In this document: positions 35,748 through 44,547 of the stretch, one piece after another
How positions within the stretch are numbered: the stretch's first letter is position 1
Layout: every line of letters starts with the position of its first letter
Assembly (NCBI GenBank): GCA_903921455.1
Contig: CAIXPZ010000076.1
Span: forward strand, 1-64,000
Source of the DNA: an uncultured Verrucomicrobia subdivision 3 bacterium
Lineage (GTDB): Bacteria > Verrucomicrobiota > Verrucomicrobiae > Limisphaerales > UBA11358
Direction of reading: 5' to 3'
Length of the DNA stretch: 64,000 nt
The notes under the pieces: generated by a model
Seen by the model: the letters and a program-made list of their open reading frames with translations, nothing else
Told to the model about the DNA's origin: nothing
Database searches by the model: none
Translations under genes and position numbers: made by a program

Positions 35748-35830
35748 CCACCGATGGACACAGATGAAACACAGATGAGGCCACCGGCAATAGTTTTAAA
35801 TACCGGTGCTTCATCTGCGTCCATTGGTGG
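35748..35830. repeat. Intergenic palindrome between rnhB and yraN
   Basis: Two 21-nt arms (35748-35768, 35810-35830) match at 19 of 21 positions; the left arm reads ccaccgatggacacagatga. An inner short hairpin (accgg / ccggt) is also present. The arm sequence type (CCACNGATGGACACAGATG) recurs in the xseB-dxs gap and in partial form before sufS. Confidence 0.85.
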
Positions 35831-35838
35831 CGGATAAA

Positions 35839-36267
35839 ATGAATCTACTGGCAAAACTCAAGGCACGCTTCACCCGCAAGGAGACGCCGGAGCATCTGCG
35901 GCGCGGCGCGCTGGGCGAGCGCGCGGCCAAGGCGTATCTGCAAAAGGCGGGCTTGAAATTTCTCGCGGCCAACTACCGCTCCCCCCGCGGCGAGATCGAC
36001 CTGGTCTTCCGCGAGGCGGATTGCCTGGTGTTCGTGGAGGTGAAGACGCGGTCATCGGAGGACTGGACGCGCCCCGCGGCGGCGGTGGATGCGCGGAAGA
36101 AGAAATTGCTGTCGCAGACGGCGCTGGATTACCTGCGGCTGCTGAAGAATCCGGCGGTGAAATTCCGGTTCGACATCGTGGAGGTGCTGCTGGCCGACGG
36201 CGCGGTGCGGGAGCTCCGGCATTTGCCGAACGCGTTCGCGCTGGCCAAGCCGTATCGCTACGCATAA
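35839..36267 (+). CDS. yraN: YraN/UPF0102 family nuclease-fold protein
   Basis: A 142-aa protein with the UPF0102 core: GALGERAAKAYLQKAGLKFL, ANYRSPRGEIDLVFREAD and LVFVEVKTRSS. The Glu-Asp...Glu-x-Lys residues match the restriction-endonuclease-like fold (E-x-D ... E-V-K). The next-door position to rnhB is conserved in many bacteria. Role not firmly established; DNA uptake or repair has been suggested for relatives. The start is ATG 35839. Confidence 0.92.
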   Translation: MNLLAKLKARFTRKETPEHLRRGALGERAAKAYLQKAGLKFLAANYRSPRGEIDLVFREADCLVFVEVKTRSSEDWTRPAAAVDARKKKLLSQTALDYLRLLKNPAVKFRFDIVEVLLADGAVRELRHLPNAFALAKPYRYA

Positions 36268-36398
36268 GCCGGTGGGGCGAACTTCCCCGTGCGCCGGAAT
36301 ACCGGCGGCCGGTCGGTTCCGAGCGGCTCGCCCAGACGCCCGCACCACCAATTTTGCTTGCGTTGCCCTGGCAACGGGTTGAGCTTTTCGTCATAACC

Positions 36399-37622
36399 AT
36401 GCACACCTTTCTGATTGTGCGGAATGTGATCCTGTCACTGTTCGGGCTGGGATTTATCGGCTGGCTGTTCTGGCGGGCACTGAAACAGATCGATGAGCCG
36501 GCCAAGCTGATTTTTAAATGGGTGCTAACGGCGGTTCTGGGGTGGCTTGAATTCGCCTACTCGGTGCCGGCCTATGTCCGGGGAGGGTTTGATGCGATTT
36601 TTGTCGGGATCGGCCTGACCGGCGTACTTGCCATGGCCTTTAATATCCTGTGGCGGCACAGCATCGTTGAACTGATCACCAAGCCGCTGACCAACATCTT
36701 CGACGGCGGCAGCGAACCGCCGGAGCCCAAGCCGGTGTATTCCATCGCGTTGGCGAAACGCAAGACCAACCGCCCGCATGAAGCGGTGATGGCCATCCGC
36801 GAGCAACTCGCCAAATTTCCCACGGACTTCGAGGGCATTCTGTTATTGGCGAACATCCAGGCGGAGGACTTGAATGATTTGCCGGGCGCGGAGATCACCT
36901 TGAACCATTTCTGCGACAACCCGAAGGCCCCCGACCGGCAGGTGGTCGCGGCGCTGACCCAACTGGCGGACTGGCATTTGAAACGCTGCGCCGACGTGGA
37001 CGCGGCGCGGGCGGCCCTGCAAAAAATCGTCGCGCGGTTTCCCGACACGGAAATCGCCCTACGCGCCGAACAGCGGCTGGCGCACCTGGGCGAGACGGAA
37101 AAGATCATCCTCGGCCAGCACGACCGGCAGGCGATGGAACTGCCGGCCGGCGTGAACAACATCGGATTATTGGATTCGACGGAGTTTCTGCGGCCGAAGG
37201 AAATCGAGCCGGGCAAGCTGGCCGGCGCCTACGTAAAACATCTCGAGCAGCACCCGCACGACACCGAAGTGCGCGAGAAGCTGGCGACGATCTATGCCCG
37301 GGATTTCCAGCGGCTGGACTTGGCGACGATGGAGCTGGAACAGTTGATCAACGAGCCCAAGCACAAACCCAAGCAGTCGGCCCATTGGCTGAACCTGCTC
37401 GCCAATTTTCAGGTGGAACTCGGCGCCGACGTGGCCGCGGTGACCGAGACGCTGGGCCAGATCGTGGAGCGGTTTCCTGATTCACCCATGGCCGAGGTGG
37501 CGCAACGGCGGCTAGCGCGGATCAATCTGGAGTTCAAGGGCAGGCAGGCCGCCACGGGCGTGAAGCTCGGCGAGTATGAGCAAAACATCGGCCTGAAATA
37601 CGGCGCGCCGAAAAAATATTAA
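36399..37622 (+). CDS. Membrane-anchored TPR protein
   Basis: A 407-aa protein. Residues 1-95 have about three hydrophobic segments (the first NVILSLFGLGFIGWLFW). The remainder is tetratricopeptide-like helices, including NRPHEAVMAIREQLAKFPTDFEGILLLANIQ and later repeats ending near the C-terminus. It probably forms a cytoplasmic or periplasmic protein-binding scaffold. A longer frame upstream runs out of phase over yraN and is rejected. Function unknown. Confidence 0.72.
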   Translation: MHTFLIVRNVILSLFGLGFIGWLFWRALKQIDEPAKLIFKWVLTAVLGWLEFAYSVPAYVRGGFDAIFVGIGLTGVLAMAFNILWRHSIVELITKPLTNIFDGGSEPPEPKPVYSIALAKRKTNRPHEAVMAIREQLAKFPTDFEGILLLANIQAEDLNDLPGAEITLNHFCDNPKAPDRQVVAALTQLADWHLKRCADVDAARAALQKIVARFPDTEIALRAEQRLAHLGETEKIILGQHDRQAMELPAGVNNIGLLDSTEFLRPKEIEPGKLAGAYVKHLEQHPHDTEVREKLATIYARDFQRLDLATMELEQLINEPKHKPKQSAHWLNLLANFQVELGADVAAVTETLGQIVERFPDSPMAEVAQRRLARINLEFKGRQAATGVKLGEYEQNIGLKYGAPKKY

Positions 37623-37664
37623 GATCCGGTCCGATACGCCCGCGGGCCAAAGGCGGCCGCGATT

Positions 37665-38579
37665 TTAGAAATCCAGCTTTTCCCCCTTTGGCTTGAGGCT
37701 GAACAGATATTCCGCCAGATCGCTCAATTCGTTGGTCGTGACAATGCCACCCCACTTGGGCATGAAATGCGGCGGCTCCGGTCCGTTGGGATTTTTGCGC
37801 GGGATGACGCGTTCGCCGCGGCTGATGAACGCGAGCAGCTCTGCCTGGTTGTAGCCGTCGGCGACATAAACCAGGCTGGGAACCTGTTCGGCCGTCTTAG
37901 CGTTGGGGTTGGCCACGCCGCCTTTGCCGTCCGGCCCGTGGCATTGGAAGCAGCCGTATTTCTTGAAGACTTCGTGACCGCGTTCCGGCGGCGTCAGCTT
38001 AGCGAGATCGGCCGCGGAAGGACTGTTGCCGCTGACGGCGGCGCGGGCGGCCTTCGCATCGGCTTCGGAAACGGGGCCGCTCTTGTTGCCCCACGCGGTG
38101 CGGATATAGGTCAACACGGCGGCGAGATCCGCGTCGGACAGACCGGCGCCCATCGGGGCCATGGCGAGATTCCAATCTTTGCCGGACACTTGAATCGGGC
38201 CGTTCAATCCCATCAGCGGCACGCGGGCCAGCGCGACGACGTCCTTGGCCACCCATTCGGAACCGGCAAGCGGCGGGGCCTGGCCGGGTTTGCCCAAGCC
38301 GTCGGTGCCGTGGCAAATGCCGCAGACATTTTCGTAAACGGTTTTGCCCCGGGCCGCCAGGGCGGCGTCTCCGGATTGCGGCTGGAAGGCGGAAAGCTGC
38401 TCCGCCGAGGTGTAGGGGGAATAGACTTTCGGATCGAACCAGCCGCCCTGCTGGTCAAAGTAAGCCGCGCCCAGAAACGCCAGCACCAGCGCCAGGACGA
38501 TAATCCATATCGGAACGCTGGCGGCGACGGCGGTCGGCTCGGTCGGGGTTTGATTTTGGCTATCAGGCGATTCGTTCAT
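37665..38579 (-). CDS. Membrane-anchored diheme cytochrome c
   Basis: A 304-aa protein with an N-terminal membrane anchor (about residues 22-42, PIWIIVLALVLAFLGAAYF) and two c-type heme motifs, CGICH (about residue 88) and CFQCH (about 213), each in a separate cytochrome c fold with a downstream Met ligand candidate (LAMAPMGAG; HFMPKWGG). It should face the periplasm and carry electrons. It is the last gene of a four-gene minus-strand set with a porin and two other cytochromes. Resembles the cytochrome subunits of cbb3-type or ACIII-type chains, but no oxidase subunit is present. Confidence 0.88.
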   Translation of the reverse strand: MNESPDSQNQTPTEPTAVAASVPIWIIVLALVLAFLGAAYFDQQGGWFDPKVYSPYTSAEQLSAFQPQSGDAALAARGKTVYENVCGICHGTDGLGKPGQAPPLAGSEWVAKDVVALARVPLMGLNGPIQVSGKDWNLAMAPMGAGLSDADLAAVLTYIRTAWGNKSGPVSEADAKAARAAVSGNSPSAADLAKLTPPERGHEVFKKYGCFQCHGPDGKGGVANPNAKTAEQVPSLVYVADGYNQAELLAFISRGERVIPRKNPNGPEPPHFMPKWGGIVTTNELSDLAEYLFSLKPKGEKLDF

Positions 38580-38630
38580 CGGCACATAGGCCCGCAGCTT
38601 TGAGCCACGGCGACGGCTTGGCAAGCCGGA

Positions 38631-39104
38631 TTATTTCCCGTCGTATTTGTCGTGAACTTCCTTGATCTTGGCCTGGGCGGCGGTTTTTTCCTCCGCCGTG
38701 GCTTTGCCGAGCTTCTCGTCCAGCAGCGCTTTTTTACGCACGCTGGAATCAAAGACGAGGAATTCGTAGATCTGCTTGGCCTCGCCGGTGGAGATGCCGG
38801 AGCCGGGCTTGCGCATCATCCGCTTGACGTAGCGGGACCATTCGTCCGGCAGCACATAGTCGCAATTCACCGGCCGGCTCAGCTTGTGGCACTGGGTGCA
38901 TTTCTGGCTAAAGAGGTCGTAATTATCCTTGAGGGCCGCCGGGTATTTGGAGATGTCGATCGTGGCCGGACCTTTTTCAAACGCCTCGATGCGCGCTTTG
39001 GTGGCGGCATCCAATTCATCGGCGGCGCGAGCCGCGCCCGCCCAGACCAAAGCGAGGGCGGTGGCGGCGAACAACAACGTGCGGGCAGAAATGATTTTTT
39101 TCAT
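38631..39104 (-). CDS. Soluble monoheme c-type cytochrome
   Basis: A 157-aa exported protein (signal peptide ending AGAARA) with one heme motif CTQCH (about residue 69, in YDLFSQKCTQCHKLSRP). A Met ligand could be in YVKRMMRKPGSGIS. The PDEWSRYVKRMMRKPGS region resembles small cytochromes that bind in photosynthesis- or sulfur-linked electron transport. It lies between the porin and the diheme cytochrome and probably passes electrons between outer- and inner-membrane partners. Confidence 0.85.
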   Translation of the reverse strand: MKKIISARTLLFAATALALVWAGAARAADELDAATKARIEAFEKGPATIDISKYPAALKDNYDLFSQKCTQCHKLSRPVNCDYVLPDEWSRYVKRMMRKPGSGISTGEAKQIYEFLVFDSSVRKKALLDEKLGKATAEEKTAAQAKIKEVHDKYDGK

Positions 39105-39122
39105 AATCGTAAAGTAACTGTT

Positions 39123-40523
39123 TTAGAATCCGTAGGAGACTTGGAATACCAGAAAGTTCGGTGGCAGGGCATTCGGGCCGGTGCTGTGGATGAATTCGTA
39201 ATCGCCTTCAAACAGCAGCGTGTTGGTCAGATAATAAACGTAGCCGACGGTGTAGCGATCCGTTTTGGTGTTCAAGCCGTCGTTCTCCTGGTCGTATCGG
39301 CCAATCAATTCGATGTCGCTGATGACCGGCATATCGAGGTTCAAGCCGGCGAGCTTATAGCCCGCCTGCGACCAAAGCGCCCAGGTCCGCACGGTGCCGG
39401 CGTCAGCCGTGCCATACCAGGAACGGATATATTCCCCCTTGAGTTCAACATTCGGGCCGAGATGCAGCGAGGCATCCAGCACGCAAGCCGACCAATTGTA
39501 ATTTCCGGCGTCATCCCAGACGCCACTCTGGCCAGACAGGCCGAGTTCCAAATCCTTGTGCGTGCCCCACGGCACAAACCAACCCACCCGCCCGCCGCCG
39601 CTCGGCGAGCCGTGGAGATTGCCGGAATCGCCGCTGCTCTGGATGCCGACGTTGCCGCCGAGATCCAGATTGGAAATTTTATTACCGCCGTTGTCGTAGG
39701 TGTAGGCGTTGCCCGTGCCGTCCACGGAACTGGGGCCGTTCGCGCAGAAAACCGCGTAGGTGAAGGACTGGCCGGATTCGCCGACCGGCACCGCGCCGCG
39801 CAATTGCACACCCGCGCCGGCACCAGGGAGAAATTCGACGCCCAACGGATCATCGGGAATCTTGTTCAGCCAGCCCGCCGTGCGTTCGCTGTAAGTGCCC
39901 AACGGCAGCAGCATATAGCCGCCCACGAACGTGACGTAGTCGTTGACGATGTAATCGAGCTGACCAAAGCTCATGCTCAGCGCCGTGGAACTGCCGCTGT
40001 CATGCGTGTAAGTGGTGGAGGGACTGTGATAATAGGAGCCGTCGGCGGAATTGTTGTTCACCGTCACGTCAAAGCCGGCTTCAAACAGAATCCGGTCGTT
40101 GGCCTGATACAAAAAGATCGGGGCAAAGTCGGCCAGCATGAAGCCGCCGTGAGTATTGTTGCCAAAGGTTTTGGCGTATTGGATCTCCGCGTCGCCGACC
40201 ATCGTGAAATTATGCAGCGCATTGCGGGGCGGCGTGGCTTGGGCCAGGGCGACGGCATCGGCTTTCTGCACCGCGTTGGTGGCCAGATTCTGGGTGTCGC
40301 CGACCTGCTGTTTCAATACCTGGATTTGCTGCTGGTCCTGATCGTGCGTCTTTTTCAGATCCTCCATCTGCTGGTTCATCTGCTGCACCATGCTTTTCAG
40401 GGCGTTAAAATCCTCGTCGCTGACGACGGCAGAGGCTGACGGCGTGAAGGCCAGCCCCAGGATGAAACAGGCGGCGGCACTGCCGAGAATGCGGCGATTG
40501 GCGGTGTTAAAATTGTTTTTCAT
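39123..40523 (-). CDS. Outer-membrane porin-like beta-barrel with N-terminal coiled coil
   Basis: A 466-aa protein with a signal peptide (ACFILGLAFTPSASA). A coiled-coil segment (about residues 44-82, VQQMNQQMEDLKKTHDQDQQ) follows, then a long region of alternating strands (for example HNFTMVGDAEIQYAKTF, AGYKLAGLNLDM, FLVFQVSYGF). The last residue is Phe, as required for Bam-dependent barrel insertion. The coiled coil may reach the peptidoglycan, as in OprO/OprP-like or S-layer-type porins. Its position between c-type cytochrome genes suggests a channel for a redox substrate or for electron transfer across the outer membrane. Confidence 0.8.
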   Translation of the reverse strand: MKNNFNTANRRILGSAAACFILGLAFTPSASAVVSDEDFNALKSMVQQMNQQMEDLKKTHDQDQQQIQVLKQQVGDTQNLATNAVQKADAVALAQATPPRNALHNFTMVGDAEIQYAKTFGNNTHGGFMLADFAPIFLYQANDRILFEAGFDVTVNNNSADGSYYHSPSTTYTHDSGSSTALSMSFGQLDYIVNDYVTFVGGYMLLPLGTYSERTAGWLNKIPDDPLGVEFLPGAGAGVQLRGAVPVGESGQSFTYAVFCANGPSSVDGTGNAYTYDNGGNKISNLDLGGNVGIQSSGDSGNLHGSPSGGGRVGWFVPWGTHKDLELGLSGQSGVWDDAGNYNWSACVLDASLHLGPNVELKGEYIRSWYGTADAGTVRTWALWSQAGYKLAGLNLDMPVISDIELIGRYDQENDGLNTKTDRYTVGYVYYLTNTLLFEGDYEFIHSTGPNALPPNFLVFQVSYGF

Positions 40524-40544
40524 GATCAAAGATTGGTTCGGGGT

Positions 40545-40856
40545 TTAGTTTCCGGCTTCTTCCTTCATGTATTTCAGAATCTCCTTGGCCTGCTTAGCCG
40601 GCAGGTTGGCGCGCACCCGCATGTGCAACATGAGCGTCTGCCACTGGCCGGAAGTGAACTCCGTCGGGTAACGTTCCGGATGGCAGCGGTTGCAATTTAC
40701 GGCGTAAAGTTCCGCGCCGGTCAGTTTTTTCTTGGCCTCCGCCTTCGGTTCGGCGGAAAAAAGGCTGGTGACAAAACCGCAGCAAACAAGCGCTGCGAGC
40801 GCGAACGCAACGATGGAGCGCGTGCCGTGTTTGGGGGAAGGTTGGGGTGTTTTCAT
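40545..40856 (-). CDS. Small monoheme c-type cytochrome
   Basis: A 103-aa protein with an N-terminal hydrophobic signal/anchor (about residues 12-30) and one heme motif CNRCH (about residue 55) in ELYAVNCNRCHPERYPTEF. The C-terminal half, WQTLMLHMRVRANLP and AKEILKYMKEEAGN, has Met residues that could be the sixth ligand and resembles cytochrome-like modules called 'quinohemoprotein-like'. First gene of the cytochrome-porin set; a good promoter is immediately upstream. Confidence 0.82.
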   Translation of the reverse strand: MKTPQPSPKHGTRSIVAFALAALVCCGFVTSLFSAEPKAEAKKKLTGAELYAVNCNRCHPERYPTEFTSGQWQTLMLHMRVRANLPAKQAKEILKYMKEEAGN

Positions 40857-40878
40857 TTTTGGAATTTGGTTACTCCGG

Positions 40879-40907
40879 ATAATGGTCTACATAAGTTAGG
40901 TAGTCAA
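40879..40907 (-). promoter_or_regulatory. Predicted promoter of the cytochrome-porin gene set
   Basis: On the minus strand a TTGACT -35 box (40902-40907) and a CATTAT -10 box (40879-40884) are separated by 17 nt. Transcription would begin about 15 nt before the first ATG. Confidence 0.55.
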
Positions 40908-41032
40908 CCATGCCATGACTAACCCTATTTTGCTAAATCCTAGAACATTTTTACTCATGCAAACTTAAAGTAATTCTTCTCCATAAGACTATCCGTGGGC
41001 AGTCTTTTCGGCAGCGGCGACAAGTTTTACGC

Positions 41033-41063
41033 AAAAAAAGACGCCGGACCCAAGGTCCGGCGT
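41033..41063 (-). terminator. Rho-independent terminator of lipoprotein gene
   Basis: On the minus strand a 10-bp perfect GC-rich stem (acgccggacc / ggtccggcgt) with a 3-nt loop is followed by seven T. It is 30 nt after the stop of the lipoprotein gene. Confidence 0.92.
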
Positions 41064-41092
41064 TAGGAAAAGAGATTAAGGAAAGATTACAA

Positions 41093-41488
41093 TTACCGTG
41101 CGAGTTGCAGGGCGATTTCCTTCTCGATTTCGTGGACTAGGTCCACATCGCTGTTGCCCCAGGTGCCGCGCGCCTGCACATCCACCTGCGTGGTCTTGGG
41201 ATCCACGGCTTCCACGCGTACCCAGACCGTGCGCTGGTTGATCTTGCCTTCGAGCGAGCGCGTGGCGTTGGTGTTGTCGTGCGGAATGTATTCCTTGACC
41301 AGCACACCGTTGTTCTGGATGACGATGACAGAGGCTTGATAAACCTGGTCCAGCGTGCGCTGGTAGCGGCCGGCGACGGAGTCCTTGCTCCAGGTGCTGG
41401 CAAAGGTGTGGGTGTCGCTGACAGTTTTGACACAACCAGTGGCCACCAGGGCGGCTCCGGCGAGGACGGCGAAAAATTTCAATTTCAT
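41093..41488 (-). CDS. DUF3568-like lipoprotein
   Basis: A 131-aa protein with a lipoprotein signal peptide, lipobox LVATGC. The mature part has a mix of strand and helix with a repeated basic/hydroxyl pattern (SLEGKINQRTVWVRVEAVDPKTTQVDVQARG), similar to DUF3568 lipoproteins. It likely sits at the outer membrane. Monocistronic, with a strong terminator. The ATG at 41488 begins the signal peptide directly; upstream codons are rejected. Confidence 0.75.
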   Translation of the reverse strand: MKLKFFAVLAGAALVATGCVKTVSDTHTFASTWSKDSVAGRYQRTLDQVYQASVIVIQNNGVLVKEYIPHDNTNATRSLEGKINQRTVWVRVEAVDPKTTQVDVQARGTWGNSDVDLVHEIEKEIALQLAR

Positions 41489-41588
41489 ATCGCACCAATG
41501 CAACCGAAAACGCCCCGCGCGTCAAGCCGGATTTAGCGGGGGATAATTTGCAACTTTCATCCGGACGCGGTTTTGAATAAAAGACTTT

Positions 41589-42875
41589 ATGCCGCAGTTT
41601 TCTTACAAAGCCCGCAAACGTTCCGGCGAACTCGTCGAGGGCGTGCTGGAGGTGCCTGACCGCAGCGCCGCGCTCCAGCAAATCCAGCGTTCCGGGCTGT
41701 TCCCCCTGGCCGTGACCGACGTGAAGGCTGGGGCCGCGACTCCGGCCAAGGGCGCGGACAAGGGTGTGAACCTGATGTCATTCCTGCCGCAGTCCATGCG
41801 CGAGCAGATGTCGCAGAAGCGCAAGCCGAAGCTGCAGGAGCTGGCGACGTTCACCACGCAGCTCGCCAACCTCCTGCAATCAGGCATGCCGCTGACGGTG
41901 GCGCTGACCAGCATGACGCATCTGGAGAGCCGGGGGATTTCCGCCGACGTCAGCCGCGAGCTGAAACAGGAAGTGACGGAGGGGCGCGGGTTATCGGACG
42001 CGATGGCGCGGCAGCCGCGCATTTTCTCGGATCTGTATGTCAACATGGTCAAGGCGGGGGAGCAGAGCGGTTCGCTGGTGCAGGTGCTGCGGCGCATGGC
42101 CCAGCATTTCCAGCAGTTCGCGGAAGTGCAGTCCAAGTTCAAGTCGGCGATGATTTATCCGGTGATGGTGATCTGCGTGGGGCTGCTCATTGTGGCGTTC
42201 TTCATGTTTTTCATGATGCCGCGTTTCACCGAAATTTTCATGGGCTTCAACATCCAGCTCCCGCTGCCGACGCGGGCGCTGATCGCGGCGAGCCAGTTGT
42301 TCCTGAAATGGTGGTGGCTGCTCGGGCTGGTCATCGTCGCGCTGGTGATTTCGTTCAAACGGTATCAGACCAGCGCGACGGGCGCTCGCAAGCTGGACGA
42401 ATGGCGCATGAAGTTGCCGGTGGTGGGGAAGGTCGTGAAATTAAATCTGTTCGGCCAGTTCTCGCGGACACTGGGGACGCTGCTCCAAAACGGCGTGCCG
42501 GTGCTGACGGCGCTGAAAATCACCGAGCAGGTCATGTCCAACAGCCTCATCAAGGAGGCCGTGGCCAAGACGCGCGAGGCGGTGACGGACGGCAAGACGC
42601 TGGCGCAGCCGCTGGCGCAGAGCAAGCTGTTCCCGCAACTGATGGTGGACCTCGTGCGCATCGGCGAGGAGACCGGCGACGTGCCCGGCTCGCTGAACAA
42701 TCTCGCCGACACCTACGAGGGAGAATTGCAGATTTCGCTGCGCGTGATGACGCAGCTCATCGAGCCAGTGCTAATCATCCTGATGGCGGTAGTCGTCGGG
42801 TTCCTGCTGTTAAGCATTTTGCTGCCGATGTTCAGCCTCATCTCGCACATCAGCACCAGCGGTGGAGGCCATTGA
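41589..42875 (+). CDS. gspF: Type II secretion inner-membrane protein GspF
   Basis: A 428-aa platform protein of a type II secretion or type IV pilus-like system. It has the characteristic opening FSYKARKRSGELVEGVLE, then two homologous GspF domains, each with a helical bundle (LATFTTQLANLLQSGMPLTVAL; FSRTLGTLLQNGVPVLTALK) and three membrane segments overall. It heads a closely packed operon gspF-H-I-J-K. The ATPase GspE and the secretin GspD are not in the window. Confidence 0.93.
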   Translation: MPQFSYKARKRSGELVEGVLEVPDRSAALQQIQRSGLFPLAVTDVKAGAATPAKGADKGVNLMSFLPQSMREQMSQKRKPKLQELATFTTQLANLLQSGMPLTVALTSMTHLESRGISADVSRELKQEVTEGRGLSDAMARQPRIFSDLYVNMVKAGEQSGSLVQVLRRMAQHFQQFAEVQSKFKSAMIYPVMVICVGLLIVAFFMFFMMPRFTEIFMGFNIQLPLPTRALIAASQLFLKWWWLLGLVIVALVISFKRYQTSATGARKLDEWRMKLPVVGKVVKLNLFGQFSRTLGTLLQNGVPVLTALKITEQVMSNSLIKEAVAKTREAVTDGKTLAQPLAQSKLFPQLMVDLVRIGEETGDVPGSLNNLADTYEGELQISLRVMTQLIEPVLIILMAVVVGFLLLSILLPMFSLISHISTSGGGH

Positions 42876-42878
42876 ATC

Positions 42879-43376
42879 ATGCTGCGCCGCCGCCCCCCAT
42901 CGCTTGCCGCCGGATTCACGCTCATCGAGCTGATGGTGGTGATCGCCATCATCGGGCTGGTCGCGGCGATGGGCATGCCGTCCATCATTCATGCCGTGCA
43001 GAAAGACGGCATGCGCAAGGCATTGGGCGATGTGCAGGATGTGTGTTTCACGGCGCGGGAACGGGCCATCTTCGGCAAACAAAAAACCTCGGTGCTGATT
43101 CATCCCCAGGACGGCAGCTTCAGCGTGGATGGCGCGGCCGCAGGCAGTTCCAGCCACGGCAAGGTCGCAGCCTCCACGCTGCCGGACAGCATCAAGTTTG
43201 CGATGCTGGATATTTTCCGGCAGGACTATGTCGAATCGGACTGGGCGCGCATTTTCTTTTATCCCGACGGCACCTGTGATGAAACGGTGATGGTGCTGAT
43301 GGGCCGGGGCGAATCGAAAAAAATCACCCTGGACTACGCCACCGGCACGCCGGTGATCAGCGATGTGGACCGATGA
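42879..43376 (+). CDS. gspH: Type II secretion minor pseudopilin GspH
   Basis: A 165-aa pseudopilin with prepilin cleavage and methylation motif GFTLIELMVVIAIIGL near residue 12. The length and the C-terminal beta-strands suit GspH. It starts 4 nt after the gspF stop and overlaps the next gene by 4 nt. It forms part of the pseudopilus that drives secretion across the outer membrane. Confidence 0.85.
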   Translation: MLRRRPPSLAAGFTLIELMVVIAIIGLVAAMGMPSIIHAVQKDGMRKALGDVQDVCFTARERAIFGKQKTSVLIHPQDGSFSVDGAAAGSSSHGKVAASTLPDSIKFAMLDIFRQDYVESDWARIFFYPDGTCDETVMVLMGRGESKKITLDYATGTPVISDVDR

Positions 43377-43807
43377 ACATGAACCTCAAAACCCATCTCA
43401 TCCGCCACCGCCGGGCCTTCTCGCTGCTGGAGGTGATGATCGCCATCGGCATTTTCTTCCTGGCCGTGTTCGCGATCCTGAGCCTGGTGTCCCAGACCCT
43501 GGCCAACGCCCGCCGGCTGCAACGCCCCCTCGTGGATGCCGGCCCGGTGCTGGCGACGTATGCCGCCACCAACAAGCTGGAGGAAGGCACGTATTCCGGC
43601 AACATGGAGGAAATGCTCGGCCCGTCCTACCGCGATTATTATTGGACGGCGGAGATCCGGGAGGTGGCCTCCAATAAATTGTTCAGCGTGGAATGCGCCG
43701 TGCAGTTGCGCGGCAACCGGGAACTCGTCTCGGATTTAACCACGCTTTTGTATCGCCCGCTGTCGCCCGCCGGCAGTCTCGACGGCGGCAACTTCATTCG
43801 CCGATGA
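43373..43807 (+). CDS. gspI: Type II secretion minor pseudopilin GspI
   Basis: A 144-aa pseudopilin with prepilin motif AFSLLEVMIAIGIFFLAVF. The Phe-Ser-Leu-Leu-Glu-Val-x-x-A form is usual for GspI. It overlaps both neighbours by 4 nt, so it is translationally coupled to gspH and gspJ. Confidence 0.85.
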   Translation: MNMNLKTHLIRHRRAFSLLEVMIAIGIFFLAVFAILSLVSQTLANARRLQRPLVDAGPVLATYAATNKLEEGTYSGNMEEMLGPSYRDYYWTAEIREVASNKLFSVECAVQLRGNRELVSDLTTLLYRPLSPAGSLDGGNFIRR

Positions 43808-44547
43808 AATTTCCCCGCCCGGCGCGCCGCGCCTTCACGCTGATCGAGATGATGATCGCCATCGCGATTTTCAGCATTGTCATCGCGGCGATTTACTCCA
43901 CCTGGGGGGCGATCATGCGATCGACGGTCGTCGCGCAGGACGTCGCCGCGCAGGCGCAACGGCAGCGCATCACGCTCCGCACCATCGAGGATTCGCTGAT
44001 GGCCATCCAGTCGTTTCAGGCGTCGCCACGCTATTACAGCTTTGTGCTGGAGGGTGAAGAATCGGCGGCGGCCTTAAGTTTCACCGCCCGGGTGCCCGAG
44101 ATTTTTCCGCGCAACGGCAAATTCGTCAACCCGAACACCGGTCGCGACTTCAACCTGCGCCGGCTGAATTACACGCTGGAAGCCGGCGACGGCGGCCTGA
44201 AAAATCTTGTGCTGCGCCAGAACCCCGTGTTGATGGACCTGGACGACGATGAACTGAAATACCCCCTCGTGCTGGCGCGCAACGTCCGCAAGTTCGACGT
44301 CGAATGCTGGGATGACAAAAAACTGAAGTGGACCACGGAATGGCTGGATACCAACACCCTCCCGACCTTGCTGCGCGTGAACCTCGTCCTCGGCGGCAAC
44401 GTGGTCGCCGGCGCGTCCGCGCCGGATTTGGCGATTGCCCGGGTCTATTCTCTGCCCTCCCAGATCATGCCGGCGGGCGTGCAAATGGGCACGGCGGGCG
44501 CCGCGCCCAACCAACCCCGCGTCATGCCGCCGCCCATCAAGCGATGA
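43804..44547 (+). CDS. gspJ: Type II secretion minor pseudopilin GspJ
   Basis: A 247-aa pseudopilin with prepilin motif AFTLIEMMIAIAIFSIVIAA. The long beta-rich C-terminal domain fits GspJ, which with GspI and GspK forms the tip of the pseudopilus. I use the ATG at 43804, which overlaps the gspI stop by 4 nt; the longer frame reads out of phase over gspI. Confidence 0.87.
   Translation: MKFPRPARRAFTLIEMMIAIAIFSIVIAAIYSTWGAIMRSTVVAQDVAAQAQRQRITLRTIEDSLMAIQSFQASPRYYSFVLEGEESAAALSFTARVPEIFPRNGKFVNPNTGRDFNLRRLNYTLEAGDGGLKNLVLRQNPVLMDLDDDELKYPLVLARNVRKFDVECWDDKKLKWTTEWLDTNTLPTLLRVNLVLGGNVVAGASAPDLAIARVYSLPSQIMPAGVQMGTAGAAPNQPRVMPPPIKR

Noticed and set aside
38652..40439. Plus-strand open frame (595 aa)
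   Set aside because: Antisense to the porin and cytochrome genes.
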